This document shows, piece by piece, positions 11,778 to 24,480 of a stretch of DNA of 64,000 nt. Numbering within the stretch: the stretch's first letter is position 1; the number at the start of each line of letters is the position of its first letter. The notes beneath the pieces were generated by a model. The model was not told where the DNA came from, ran no database searches, and saw only the letters and a program-made list of their open reading frames with translations. This DNA is from Dendrophyllia cribrosa. Lineage: Eukaryota > Cnidaria > Anthozoa > Scleractinia > Dendrophylliidae. A program made the position numbers and the translations under genes. The stretch covers positions 31,271,252-31,335,251 of the forward strand of contig JAJLRJ010000005.1 of assembly GCA_024195265.1 (NCBI GenBank), written 5' to 3'.

Positions 11778-13199
11778 CTACTTCTTCTGTATAATTAAAA
11801 GCACATTATTAAGCATGGACAGGAAAAAGAAAAGAAGAAATTAACTATGGATTATTGACTTGATCAGTATTCGAGCAATATTTCAGACAAAGCCCACTGT
11901 ACGAAAATGGCTAAAGACAATTAACTCCTGTTTCTACTTTGAAAATGAAAAATTTAATATTTTCAAAAAAGTTATAGTTAACTGATACCGGTAAAATGTT
12001 TGTAACGACACCTTATTGCATGAAAATACAACTCATTTTTCCCGCTGCGAAGAAACAAAAACGATGCAAATGTTTTGTTATTTAGAATACTCGAAACAAC
12101 AGAAAACCATAACCATAAAACGGACCACGCATAGAAAGCTACAAAACAATGAAGTCTACATTTTTATATCTTTGAGCTCGATTTTAGATGCTAAGGAAAA
12201 AGCGAACATTGAGCCAATGAAAGTTTAATAAGGTTACACCTGTCAGTATAAGTTTGATTAGTTTCCAGACAACCCACACTAAGAACGTATTAAATGAATT
12301 TGCTCGGCCCATTTTTGGTAAAATCTCATTTCTTTTCAGTAGGCGCCCCACTGGAAATGCCTTACTTAAAATAGAATTTCAAGATGTTCCTGTTTATTAA
12401 CTAAATCCATCACGCTACATAAAGAGACTCTGGTCGAGAGAAAATTTGTTAGCTTGTTAACACTGACGCAAACAAATATTTTCCTCTTGTTACGGATACT
12501 TCGACTTGTGCGATTCTTTCTGCTGAGAAAGGTAAACTTGTAAACTTTTATTGCAGTAGTTCTGTAGTTGCATTTTATTTATTACTCAGTATTATTATCT
12601 ACTGAGTAGGAAATGCTGGCATTTTGGAAAAATACGTTTACCTTACAAAGAACAACAAAGAAAACACCTTGAGTAGATATATATGTTTTTAAAAAAGTTT
12701 ATCTTTCAAACCCGACCAAATAGAACATTATGAGAATGGATTTTAATTTTTTCTTAAGATCAAAACATACTAAATTAACCTGTTCATGCATTTCTAACCA
12801 AAGTGACTGAGTTGACGAAACATCACTGATTACAAATATTCAGGTTAATTCGCTTCTCGCTGCTTTATCCCAGGTATATATTGACAAAAGCTAAGCTGTA
12901 TGGTTAAGCCGACCACATCTGATAAACTAAAACAAAACAGATTGTTTAGTTAAAAGGCTTTTAATACTCTTAGCCCGGTTATGTATACACGTACAGTGTA
13001 CTGAGCTTACTCGTTTTGCCACTGACAGTTGAAAAGAAAGCAAAGTTGTAATCCTTTTGCAAAAATATCTTTAAATGCCAAGTTAGAACATATCATTATT
13101 TATTGTTGTTAGAAAGTTGGAATTTTGTGTCTTCTTTCCAACATATGTGCCTCCACTGGTGAACTAAGTTTTTAACACATAAAGGACTATATTTCCATA
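11778..13199 (+). other. Intergenic, nothing recognised
   Basis: AT-rich. The 70-codon ORF at 12016-12228 has no recognisable domain. No inverted repeat or array noted. Confidence 0.5.
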
Positions 13200-13560
13200 A
13201 GATTTAAGTTTAAATTTCAAATGACAGCTGTTAAGCAGTACCTCCTGTGTTTTTGCTTGAGTTCGTGGGAAAAATACAAAAGTGACGACAAATGAAAAGC
13301 TAGGGAGCAGTACTTTTTCATGATGCTGTTTGTTATAATCTACAAAGTGGTTCTAACTTTTGAGTCCACAAGTGAAATCCTTAAGTGTGGACATTCAAAT
13401 ACAAACCTATTGAGCAGTACGGTATTTCTGCGGATTTGTTAATAATGCTGTACATGCATGGTGGTTCTTTTCTTGTTGAGCCTCTAAGTGACATCCTGAA
13501 ACGCGACTAGTACATGGAAGCTATTGAGCAGTACTGTGGTCCTGGTTATTTTAGTTTACA
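13200..13560 (+). repeat. Diverged units of the 106-bp satellite
   Basis: Four degenerate copies marked by gagcagtac (or aagcagtac) near 13232, 13306, 13412 and 13526, with recognisable blocks such as gtggttctaacttttgagtc and acattcaaat. Same family as the LMO intron array, here dispersed and decayed. Confidence 0.8.
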
Positions 13561-16440
13561 AAGAGGTCCAGAAGTCAATTTTTGAATTTGGATGCTAAGC
13601 GAATCGAAGATCATTGTTTTATTTGCCCCCCAGAAGCCCTTCATCGCGGGAGAAAAGCGTGTTTAAAAACTCCATTCCATAGTATTTTTATCGACGTCAG
13701 CTCTAATTTTTCAGGACAGCGTTACGTGTATATCTTTTCCATTCACAATGGAGTAATTAAAAACTGACAATATTGGTACGGTATAGTGATCGCTTCATGT
13801 CGTTTCAAGGCAAGACTTTTTATTATTAAAATAAAGCCGCATTTCTGCAACTATTTCCTCTACACCATATCCGCGATTGAAGTCGACCTGACGAAACCTT
13901 CCAATCCTAGCTTGAATTTTACCTGATAATATTCTTCTAAGTAGCATCGCGGAGGTCCCAGGATCAAGCCCGGCTCTGACCACTTGCTGGTTTTCTTTCG
14001 TTGTTCTTTTTTTGCTGCAGACCCGATTTCAACACCCAATATAGCCTTCGGGTCTGCTATACTTGGGATCCGTCTCCATCAGTATATGTCAAGGGAAGAT
14101 CGGCGTTCTTTTCTTGTTTATGTTTCATTCAAAATATTTGTTTCTAGGGCCAAGTTGAAAACTCCACTTTATTTGTTTCAAATCCCAAGATCACCAAGCG
14201 GGGAAACAGGGAATAAAATGCATCTTAGACTGGATACGTCAGTTTAAAATTGCGATTCTTATTTTGATCAAGTTTATATAAGCATTTTGAAGGAGAATAT
14301 TAAAACCGAAGAGACTATTACTAATAGTCAATATCACAACATTTGTACTGTTTTTCACACCTGTTCTTTATGAATACTTTACGAGGCATTTCTTTAACAA
14401 GACAATGAAAGACGTACAAGAAATGTGAGGTTGCCTACGTTTCCAAAAAATATTATCAGAAAATCTAAAGCATCCCTACTGTGCACCGGAATTAAACATG
14501 TACGATATTTTGAGCAATTTGCAAACCATAAATTTGTTATTATAAGCTATTAATTGTACGACTCGCAAAGTTTGATCGCTCCCACGTGAATAGTAACCGC
14601 TGCTAATTATTGTCATAAGTCTTTTGTGTAAAAGAGACAATTATACCTTTGTTGTGGAGTTTCTTACTGCGATATCCTGTTAATATATAATGCGTGTGTG
14701 ATGTTTAATTGGCGTCTGTCGTATATATTTGGTGAAGCAAACACTTTCATTACGATTGAAATTAAGCTGAGACAGACAACCACCACCAGCACCCTTTACG
14801 CTAAGGTTTGTGCGTTTTCGATGTTTGCATTGGTATATTGAAAACTGTTATATTTTCTTCCAAAAACTGAATGAAGTTTTTTAAGTGCTTAGAGAAAATT
14901 TGGCTACTTTCCATTAGTTTTTACGACATTGAACCTAATCTTTTTCAAAACATTTCTCGTAAATTCATTTCACACATTATCTAACTAGTGTTTTTCCCTT
15001 TCAAAACAGACAATATTGTGACCTTGAATCATTGTAAGATCATTGTAAATTTATCTAATAAGTTTTAATATTTTGTTAAAACGTACTACATATTCTATAT
15101 GTATGCAATTCTTAATGTTTAAGCAAACATAGATAATTGACGGTCTACATGCAGTGATAAATTGTGTTTAGTTTTTTTTTATGAGAGGAATTTTCTAAAT
15201 TCACTTTTTACTTACATTAAAGCGACGAAATTATATTATATTGGACAAGCTACCGAAATTTTCTTGTCGCCTTGAAGAATTCGAAACAAGAAGAAGTGTA
15301 AGTAATTGGTGAATTTAGGATTTTCCTCCACATCATAGATTTAACAAAAATAATAAATAAAAATGGGCAAGTTATGTGATATGTAGTTAGAAGAGTTAGA
15401 ACCAACAACTCAATTCAGCCAATTCAGTGAAAGTTTTAAAGTTCCTCATTGAATGAAAAAAAGGATGTAAAAATCTACTTCTTGCACCTGATTGTACGTA
15501 CCCACGTAACCATTGTTTTCCTGTTTCATTCTCTCGCCAATTCATAAAATTCGTTTGAATAAGTTGTTTCAATTTGAGCCGTAAATTATAAATTATCAAA
15601 TTTGTCAAAAATAATTAAAGTTAAATTTCTACATGATCGCGCTTCTATTTAGTACTGTAAAGTTTAAATTGTTTCTGTCGGTTGAGATGTTTCCAAAAAC
15701 TATGCAATCGCTTTCAGGAAACAGTTAATTTTCATTTCCCTTTTCTTTTAAATTTGAATAAATTTGAATGAAGCCCATTATATTGCTAGTTAGCTTGGCT
15801 TAAACAGAATTCAAACTGGCAAGCTAGAAAATCTGCACTGTCACTAAGACCACATAACCGGAAAACTTCTATCGTCAAAATTAATAATTCATATTTTAAA
15901 ACTGAGCCGGAATATCTCAAACAAGCACGTAGTCGAGGAAGCATTATCACCAATTCCTATTTGGAAATTTGAATTATATTCTGCTCACTATATTTAAATT
16001 TTAAAGATTGTATATCCAACGCATATTTAATTTTCTAGTTCAAGATCTGAGATACCTGAAACATATACACCAACATATCTAAAACATAGTTTAAATTAAT
16101 ATTCAAGCTTTCTTTCTGCTGTAGTACAGAATACACGAAAGAATCTGTTAAGTTAAAAGACCTAACGGGAAAGAAAAAGATATATTTAGAGCTGTAAATA
16201 TACAAAACCGACCAGAGGATATATTTAAACATTCTGATTATATTTTATTTTTGTTTAAAAAATAAACTAAGTGCGTTTAATAGTTAAAGACAGCAATTAG
16301 ATATGACCACTAAACATGATTTTATGTCCGGCTTAATTTTTTGTTTTTAAAAAGCGATAAATTGTTGTTAAGGCAGTCTTCAAAAAGAGATCCTTTTAAT
16401 CCCAAAGCCTTAATATTTGCCTGTTTCCTTTGTTTCGCAG
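13561..16440 (+). other. Upstream region of the 16.4-kb peptide gene
   Basis: No gene seen. Since the start codon at 16441 directly follows a splice acceptor, a 5' non-coding exon must lie upstream. A TATA-like tatatattt near 14722 followed by caccaccagcaccctttacgctaag and gtttgt near 14806 could be that exon and its donor, but this is a guess. The ORFs at 13582-13767, 13795-13983 and 13984-14247 show no known domain. Confidence 0.3.
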
Positions 16441-16661
16441 ATGAATAAACTTTTACTGCTTAGCATCCTGGTCTGCCTTGTGATCCTGGCCTCCTCTGTG
16501 GCCGCGACTGAGGGAGAGGCTCTGGATCGAGAGCGCCGTAGCCCTTGTATCGGACCCTGCAGTCTATATAAGAACGTACAGTTTGGTAACAAACGGAAGG
16601 GCTTTAGATCCCGGGCAAAGAACCACTTCAGCCACTTCAAAGGGTTTAGAAATTCAAAGAG
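16441..16661 (+). CDS. Secreted cysteine-bearing peptide precursor, exon 1
   Basis: Exon 1 of a 91-residue secreted protein that I do not recognise. The ATG follows immediately after the acceptor tttcgcag, which fixes the start. Residues 1-22 form a signal peptide with a leucine-rich core ending SSVAA. A short acidic pro-segment ends in the furin-type site RERR (30-33). Next comes SPCIGPCSLYKNVQFGN (34-50, C36 and C40 the only mature cysteines), then KRK and a basic, His/Phe-rich stretch ending NSKR. The exon stops within an Arg codon at gtaggg (16662). The layout suits a peptide hormone or a small defence or matrix peptide. Two cysteines three residues apart would give a very small ring if joined internally. 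Confidence 0.8.
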
Positions 16662-16691
16662 GTAGGGAGCTAAAATAGCTTTGTTAATTCT

Positions 16692-16715
16692 CCCCCCCCC
16701 CCCCCCCCCCCCCCA
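16692..16715 (+). repeat. Poly-C tract in the intron of the 16.4-kb peptide gene
   Basis: About 24 uninterrupted C, followed by mixed C/T. It begins 30 bases after the splice donor. Confidence 0.9.
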
Positions 16716-17467
16716 TCCCCCCTTCCCCTTCCTTCCCGGGAGGTAAGGGGATGAATGGGACTTCTTTAATTTTAGGGTTCAAGAAGGAGAAGGGAGGGAG
16801 GCATCATATTACAGAGCGGAGCTAGATAGAGAGGGATCCCATTATATAACATATATTCTAAAGATTTAACCGATCCAAAGTTCGTCTTAACGACTAATTT
16901 AAACAGAACAAGAAATAGGGTGTGCAACTACAACTTCATTTTGACCCACAAATTGACTGAAATTTATTCACATTAGCCCGAAAGAAAAGATAACTTTAAT
17001 GTTTTGCCTATCTTTCCCTTGCTAATTCTATTTTCTTTTGTGCCTTCATGAATTTTCAACCCGTTTTTTGTGAAAATTGAATGGGATGGGTAATTGCATG
17101 GAAGAGAGAAATGTCTCAATAAAACGAGGGGTGGGGCAGTTGGTATTGCAAAATATTCTTTCAAAGGGGGCTTATTAGCTATTTAGAGAGGGACTTAACA
17201 GAGGTTTTACAGGAAGTTTAACTCTTAGTTAATCCTTGCAAAACGAACTTCTGCTAGAGTGCATCAAGGCTGATTTTTCATTTTCCATTTGTTTTTGTAT
17301 AAAATTTAGTACTCTAATCTAAACGATCACCATCTACATCTTGAAATGCGTCAAAAAACGCATGTGTGCCTCGGCTTTATGTTTCAGTGCACCATGCTAA
17401 TACAATTAAGTGTGCCCTTTTTATATTAAGAAGCCTCACAGTTTCTTGTCCTTGATTCTCATTTTAG

Positions 17468-17522
17468 GTTCCAGATTTCAGATGATGACTTTCAAGACTT
17501 GAATCCACAGGACGACATGTAA
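17468..17522 (+). CDS. Secreted cysteine-bearing peptide precursor, exon 2
   Basis: Acceptor attttag at 17461-17467. The first base completes the split Arg codon and the frame continues FQISDDDFQDLNPQDDM to TAA at 17520. This acidic tail (seven Asp) contrasts with the basic segment of exon 1 and is set off from it by NSKR, so it could be released as an acidic spacer peptide. Total coding length is 276 nt with the junction in frame, which supports the splice. The stop overlaps an AATAAA; a better placed one is at 17689-17694. Confidence 0.75.
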
Positions 17523-17688
17523 TAAAAACGCCACAAAACGTTTAAAACAACACTGAAATGCACAGTTTTCACTTACAAATGCTTATTTCTCACTGCAGTG
17601 ATGTTAAACAGGTATAGGGATTTAATAGTGGCCGCTATTGCACATTATACTATTATGAGTCGATCTCATTTTGTCTGACAGTGGTGTC

Positions 17689-17694
17689 AATAAA
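17689..17694 (+). promoter_or_regulatory. Probable poly(A) signal of the 16.4-kb peptide gene
   Basis: AATAAA 167 bases after the stop codon. Confidence 0.4.
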
Positions 17695-17947
17695 ATTTGT
17701 GCACGCATGAAAAACTGACTTGTCCCATGCATTTATATATCTTTAACTTCGAGTCCAGAGTCCAGTAGAGACAGAACTGATCAAGAAGGCCAATTACTTG
17801 AAACTTGAAAATCGTTTTTTTTGTTTCTGTCTTCTTCCATTTTCTTCGCCGGGGGGGAGCGGTTTGTTGGTCTAGTAGTTAGCGAGTTTTGTGTTTTATC
17901 TGAATATTGGTAGTTTCAGTCTGGTGAACTTTTGTCATCGTGTTATG

Positions 17948-18642
17948 TAATGTAATGTATGTAATGTAATGTAACTCATTGTCACTCTCTGACAAAGGGA
18001 AAAATTCAAAGAGAGGTTTATGAATAATCGTGAAAATTTCTACGTCCATGTATTTAAATAGAAAAATGGTTTAAGATAATTTTTCCTTTTTTCCAGTTTG
18101 ACCTGAACCTATTCATGAAGAAAAATCAAAGACATTCTTCTGAACGAAACTTTGGTAAACAGGTTATGCGTCTGGTAGTAATTTCGTTTAGTATAAAGAC
18201 GGGCGCAATATGAATTATAAGTCCATATCGGCCAATAGTTTTAATTTCTTTTAAATCAGTCGGTAATTTGTTTAGGAGCAACATCCATGTTGATACCTTA
18301 TTCATGTGGACGACTGCTACCTAACTCTACGAGACCCATAACCAGACAAGACGGTTAAGAGTTGCAACTGCAAAACACAGTTGTTAACCCTCGGACGTAC
18401 AAGGGGGGACGTTTTTCTCCGATTATTCAAGAGCAGTTATTGTTAGCATATGCCGTCTTCAGTAGCTGTTTTTTTTTCCTTTTTTCTTATGCGATAGTGT
18501 TCGGTACGCGATGAGATGCTGTCAGGGTGTGCGTCAGTCACAATAGTGTCCGCCGGGCGAAAAAATAGTTTGCCATTTATCTATTTATTTATTATTGTAT
18601 TTATTTATTTATTTATTTAATATTTATTTATTATTAAAATGT
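17948..18642 (+). repeat. Microsatellites (TGTAA)n and (TTTA)n
   Basis: 17948-17975 repeats tgtaa/tgtaatgta. 18575-18642 repeats ttta/tatt with interruptions. The sequence between them shows no gene. Confidence 0.8.
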
Positions 18643-18960
18643 TTGTCTCCATTGTATGACATTTTGCTTCCATGTTTTAGTGTCAAATGCCACTAAATCT
18701 ACAACTAAATTGGATAAAAATATTCTACAGAGCTAAACAAAAGCAGTATTTTGTAGAACGAGTGCAGGATTACAAGGATCATCAATTTCGATTTCGGGAC
18801 AGGCGGTCAAGAGATGAAAGTTTCCATTCTGGTATAACTTGAATTTTGACTTTATTTTCTCGTTTTAGTTTATATTTCTTTGCGTTCATCACTTTTGGCG
18901 ATTTTTTCTTCCTATTTTAAGATAAAAACGCAAGTAAAGTGCCTATCAAATGAAATCTTC

Positions 18961-19617
18961 GACCCGTTTTTTATACTAAAAAATTGAAGTCCATGTTCTA
19001 CTGATTCATAATTTTTCAATTTAAGTTATGATCAAGCAACGAAAAGCATTTTTTTGGACGTCCAAAGTTGGTCAAAAATGAACTTTTTGTGTCCTGGGGC
19101 CTGGAACTAGTAAAAAAAGAAACATAGAATGCACGATCACTGCAACAAATCGTTGAGAATGACCGGATCTGGGTTTCCAGACCTAGATCAGTATTAATAC
19201 TTAAAGTGAAACAAAAAAAAAGATCCTTACAGCAGAAAAACAGAAGCAGAAGCAAATAACATGGTGACGTCATCAGTTGTACAAAAATGCCAAAAATGTG
19301 GTGTCGCTTTCAGACTTTTCAGTATTTCTCGTAAACAAACCACTTTTTAGCTATATTTTTGCAGTTTTGGTCAGTTGGAAATGTCCTCCGACGATGAGTT
19401 TTGATTTCCATGTTGACTGCGAAGGTCTGCTTACAACTGTTGACGTCACAAGTCCTAATATACATATTTTGGCCGCGCGCTGGTTGTCCCATATTTTTGG
19501 CTCACATAGGCCAACTTTGAGGAAAGAAAAAATATAGATTGCGCGCTTGACCATAACTTAAGTTGGAAAATTATGAATCAGTGGAATATGGACTTAAATT
19601 TTTTAGTATAAAAAATG
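18961..19617. mobile_element. Foldback element, ~75-bp arms
   Basis: Left arm (18961-19036, gacccgttttttatactaaa) and right arm (19545-19617) are inverted repeats with about 85-90% identity by eye, sharing ctgattcataattt and gatcaagc/gcttgacc ends. Interior ORFs in both directions (19016-19273, 19277-19537, 19351-19554) are products of self-complementarity. Confidence 0.7.
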
Positions 19618-22600
19618 GGTCATAATCATGAAAACACGATATTTCAGCTGGGTCACTGTCCCTTTAAGCAGTTCAATGTCGATTTCCACTCGTCGAAGCT
19701 CCTCGGCACTTTTTAAAACCATCTCATGATAAGTTGCTCACGAAGAAAAAGTTTTGAATTTTTCTCTTCAGACCAGAGAAATTTACTTCTCGCTCGGGCC
19801 AGTCTCTCAACCATCACAAGTCTTTGCGCGAATGACGTCATAAGGAAAACGGTCTTTTGACCAGCGGCTTCAGTTGGCTTGAAATCTCCGATGAAATGGT
19901 GTTGTAAAGTCACGGACTCGAACCCCATTAAAGCCTAAATTTGTTTCAGGTTTCCTGTGAGAATGTACATATTCAATCCATGATATGTTTCATCTGCAGT
20001 TCAAAAATATGAGATTATTATCATTATTATGTATTATTATACATAACTATTATATATAATTGTTATATATAGTTGTTCTAATGGGAACAACTTACTTTAA
20101 ATAAGCAACTTTATCATGTTAATTTAACTTTTTCGTTTTAATTTATCCCAGTGTTGTAACATTTTTTCACTTTTTTCACTTTTGTCACGCCTCTCATTAG
20201 TGTCTGCAAAAAAAATTAAAATTCTTTGCAATTTTTTTCTGTAAATATTTGCTTTTGAAATTACTGTAATGGCCTCATTTAAAAATGTTTGTAACTTCTT
20301 TGTAGTTCATTTGCAAATATGTAGAATGTAGACAAAAGAGAAGGTCCTGAAATAAACCAGCTGTCAACAAATAATACGGCAATGAAACTTTGGAAGCCGA
20401 ATGAAAAAGACCCCTATACTTTTAATTTTTTTTCGCGCCCTTAAATTGATTCAATGCACTTGAAAATTCAAGAGAGAGTGCATTACATGTTAAACTTTAG
20501 ATCAAAAGATTTTTAACAAAATTTCATCGACTAGTTTTTAAATAAATGCTTCCCTAACAAAAGTTTTACTTCCGTGAGTAGAATGAGCATATTTAAGACT
20601 TTGCTTCTGATCACATCAACTGAAATCTAGTAAAGCAAACAGGATGAAACCTTCAGGGAATGTTGTTGTAGAACACATGAATAATATATGGGTAAATTTT
20701 TGTTTCATTTTGTTAGGAAAACGCTGACATCGACGAATTAACAGAAAGTAATGCGAATTTTAACAGATTTTTTATGGAAAATATTCAACCCAATTTTATT
20801 CGAAAACGCTCTCATAGAATTTTTCAAACTTTGTAGTCTTGAAGACTTGCATCTAGACTATAAAAGTGTTAAGAAGCCAAAATGGAGTTTGATTAATTTC
20901 AGCTTATCATCCTAATCGCTAAGTATGCAGTTGTTATTCTCGACTGTCTAAGTAAGGTGTTGTGAAGTATTTAGTCGTTTAAATTGTTATGCTTAAGGTT
21001 TCTCTTATGTTTAGGATTTCTTTATAATTCGCGTTCATAGTCCAAGGTTATTGAAGGTTTAGCCCACACTGATTGTTCTTAGGTTCTTGTAGTAGTGTCG
21101 TCTACTTTATGGATTTGTTAAACTTGAATGTCGGTTCTTGAAGTAGGCATGCTTGGGAACTAAAGCTGACCTTGGATTTTACCTACACTAGGGTTCCTGT
21201 TTGGGTGTCTAGTCCAACTTTACAGTTTTAGCTCTAGTATTCCATTGGTTCTTTAGTACTTGTCATCAACAGCCGTGTAGATGTTTCTTGGTAGGCCACC
21301 GGATATGCATTAAAAGTTCCCACGGTCAGAAGCCCAAATACAGGACACGGGATGTACAGTAAACGGTCCCACGGTCCGCGAACCCAAACATGTCTACAAT
21401 AGTAGTATATAGGTAGGCTTGTTTCAGTCGACAAATGAGTAGTCTAGTAGTCTAGTAGTCTAGCCAGTTGACAAATCTTGTAGTGTAGTCGGTCGACAAA
21501 TCTTGTAGCCTTATAACCTACATTGATCAAGCTTGACGCTACGCGAGAAGTCTCCAGTAAAGAAGACTCCTGGTACCTCTTGTTTAGCAAGCGAGGCTTC
21601 ATTACAAAAGGCATACAGTCGTTTTAAAAGTTTAGGTCTAGATGTTGAGAAAATTAGTAATATGCAAAAACCATGACGTCATCAGATCGTTGTTATGGTA
21701 ACAAAGATGTCAATCAAATCTACTTTTTTGGAAAGTTCATTTCATCTCTAGCATATGTGCGAAGCAGCTTGCCTGACCGAGCTCAGACAGTGAAGTATCA
21801 GCCGTTCAAATTTGGGAAGTTGTGTTGCCAAAAAACCCAGTCGAGCCACCTTAATTCCTAGGCTTGATATCCGCCCCTCACTTGGGTCCGGGGTGAGCGC
21901 AGGCTAATTTTCCGAAAGGCGGCTGGTAATCGAGCCAAATGGGTTCCCGAGGTCGTAGTTTTCGACTGAGATCGACTTTTACTTGAAAGAAACTGAGTTT
22001 CATTATCCATGTCATATAATATGCACACAGAAAGTTAGGCAAGTTATGGGATGAAAACAAATAAATTAAGACTTTGAATCGCGAAATAATTAATTGTACT
22101 CTGTCTGTGATACCAGAATGGTCGAACAGCTTTTCCCGAATAATGCTATCTTGTTGACGACTGGAGTATTACTAGGATCATCCTCCGAAATAGTTGTCAT
22201 TTTCGGCAATCTTTGGGAATTTTTGTAAAATGCCGGATGGAAGATCGTACAACCCCGGCTTGAACAATAATGGGATAATTTTCAAAAATCTACGGGAAAC
22301 TGCTAAAAACTACGTAATCAGTGACGTTTATTTATAATAAACAAAATGATGTATGGCTGCTCGTGTTCAACTCGATTTTTCAAGAATGAATACAGTGAAC
22401 GAGTACGATATCGAGGGGAACAAGAGAAGAGAAATTTTATATCTTCAAGCAGCCATACATTATCATCTATTTTATACACGTTAAACAAAATATAAAATCA
22501 TGCAAATTATGGGGTCCTGTAAAAATCCCATACAAAATTAATCACTCCAAAGATGTATTTACAAAATCGAAAATGTTTGGGCGGGATGTTCAATACGATA

Positions 22601-24180
22601 TGACGCGGTCCACAAAACTGTCTAAAAACAACTGCGAAAAAGAAAAGAGTTGTGAATGGCAAGCGAAGAAACTCAACCCAAGGATTTCTAAGCAGGTGTG
22701 TGTAGTTAATCAGATCTATTTTGTTTAAAGATAATGGTTTGGGGCTTCATGAGTTACGTTTAAGGAACAAACGAGGCACCCTTTTTGTAAAAACTATGGA
22801 CCGATTACATTTGCGCGGTAATTAATTGGAAGAAATCTCCAGCCCAGTCAAAGAAGAGAAAAATGCGATAATTTTACCCTGCAAAAAGTTCGACAATTTT
22901 TCTCGTTGGATTTGATATTGAAACTTTTTCTGAATAGAATATGTCGGCTGCGAAAAATCGAAGGATTCTTGGTAAAATGACGAAGAAATGTACCCTCCAA
23001 AATAGCTCGTTTCAGTAGTAAGCGTCCGCCGCATTGGAAAAACTTTCATAAGCAAAAAACTACCTGTTTACCCCCGAAAAGAAGCGAGAACCGTGTAAAT
23101 CGAACATTTGTTTCGTATATATCACAAGGAATTATGGGGTTTGGATGCAGATTATATGAGAGCGCCGGAAACAACCAGAAAAACGTTAAAGCATTTTCGA
23201 CAATTTTTGATCATCGAGGGAATCGCTATAACTGATTCATCACAAGCATCAAACGTACGCGTTTAGCTCTCTAGCCACGATATAACACTCACAAAGGTGA
23301 TGGTATCATTTCCGAAATACAAGGCTTATATTGTACGGCTATTAATTTTTGCCTCAGGAATTAGCTTGAAATTACGTGCTACAAAAGTCGAAGGGAAGGC
23401 CACTCACGCATCACTTGCCTTGTTAAATCGGCAGGTGGCCAGTGTGTTGGAAGTAAAAAGATGCTCGCCAGAAAAATTTAGGTGACTGTAATCATGAATC
23501 CTAGAAAAGTGATTATTCAAAGAAAAATATTGACAAGGATTAGTGTGGGGGGTAAAACTGCAGCTGAGCTTTTTAAAGAAAGCGATGTTTTGTAAAGAAT
23601 TGAGAATATTCTAGATCTTGCTCCGACAATTAGTGAATCAACGTTAAATTAGGCAGAGTCCCGAAACTTGTCTTTCTCACCATCTAGTTTCGCTTCATTT
23701 GTTGTCTTGGCTGCTAGAGATCTTATAACTTACCAAGGAAATTAAAACCAGCCTCAGGAAAAATACACGTACACTATCTTGTTTTTCGGAAGCGGCAAGT
23801 GGAAACTTTCTACGGTGGTAGACGCAGAACCATAGATTATTCACTATGACATTCACAAGGAATTTCAAAAGGCTATTTCAAAACCTAAATTAAGCCAACA
23901 AAGTATCCTTACATGCCGGATTAACTTGAACTTTCTCGTTTTTGTTTTTTAACCCATTATTTTATTGTGGGAATTAAATAGATAATTTAATATACCTTCA
24001 CACCTAAATGCTATTTGAAATTAGCTACTCGTTTGTATATTTGCCATGTTACCAAAAAAGTATTTTCTTGAAGCCGAGATAGCTTGTGTTCACCCTTATT
24101 ACACAAAGCCTACAAGGGAATATATAAAAGGGTCAGTTTCTGAAGAAACTGTGGTGTTACTGCGGTTGGTTTTATCTACT
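19618..24180 (+). other. Gene-poor stretch
   Basis: No gene recognised. Contains an AT palindromic run at 20020-20070, tandem gtagtcta units at 21430-21465, and a small foldback at 22345-22470 (atgatgtatggctgc against gcagccatacattatcat). ORFs of 60-80 codons are scattered and unconvincing. Confidence 0.45.
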
Positions 24181-24340
24181 GAGTTAATTGATAAGGTAAA
24201 TTGACCTCCATAAAGACATTCAAAAGCGAGCGTTTCAAGCGCCAGCCCTTCGTCAGAGCGATTCGCTCTCGCGACGGGCTGGTGCTTGAAACAACAGTTT
24301 TTGAATCTGTTTACGGAGGTCAATTTACCGTATCAACTCG
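24181..24340. repeat. 160-bp palindrome related to Penelope terminal repeats
   Basis: Two inverted copies meet around 24262 (gagcgattcgctc). Each arm contains gccagccc...cttgaaac-type sequence. On the - strand the left arm reads ctgacgaagggctggcgctt then gaaacg, matching the hammerhead-type arrangement CUGANGA - stem - GAAAC; the right arm on + reads gcgacgggctggtgcttg then aaac. This looks like an inverted pair of Penelope-type terminal repeats or a retrozyme-like unit. The ORFs here (24099-24323, 24201-24389) mirror one another and are not genes. Confidence 0.6.
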
Positions 24341-24406
24341 GTTGATAAAATCAAATTTTCGTGTAAAGAAAATAAGTGAATATGAATGATGAGTGTGGGG
24401 AGAAAG

Positions 24407-24480
24407 GAACTCAGATGGGATTTGAACCCACGACCTTCCGTACTCTAGTCGGATGCTCTGACCACTGAGGTACTGAGAAC
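24407..24480 (-). tRNA. tRNA-like sequence / tRNA-derived SINE head (likely pseudogene)
   Basis: On the - strand: A-box-like tacctcagtggtcagagc, an anticodon arm tccga-ctagagt-acgga whose loop would place AGA as anticodon, then a B box ggttcaaatcc in a near-complete T arm. The acceptor stem has about two mismatches in eight pairs, and the variable loop is too short for a normal Ser tRNA. It lies next to the Penelope-type palindrome at 24181-24340. I read it as a tRNA-derived repeat rather than a working tRNA gene. Confidence 0.45.

Noticed and set aside
24407..24480. Functional Ser tRNA (anticodon AGA)
   Set aside because: Acceptor stem mismatches, no long variable arm, and adjacency to repeat sequence; kept only as a tRNA-like or SINE-type feature.
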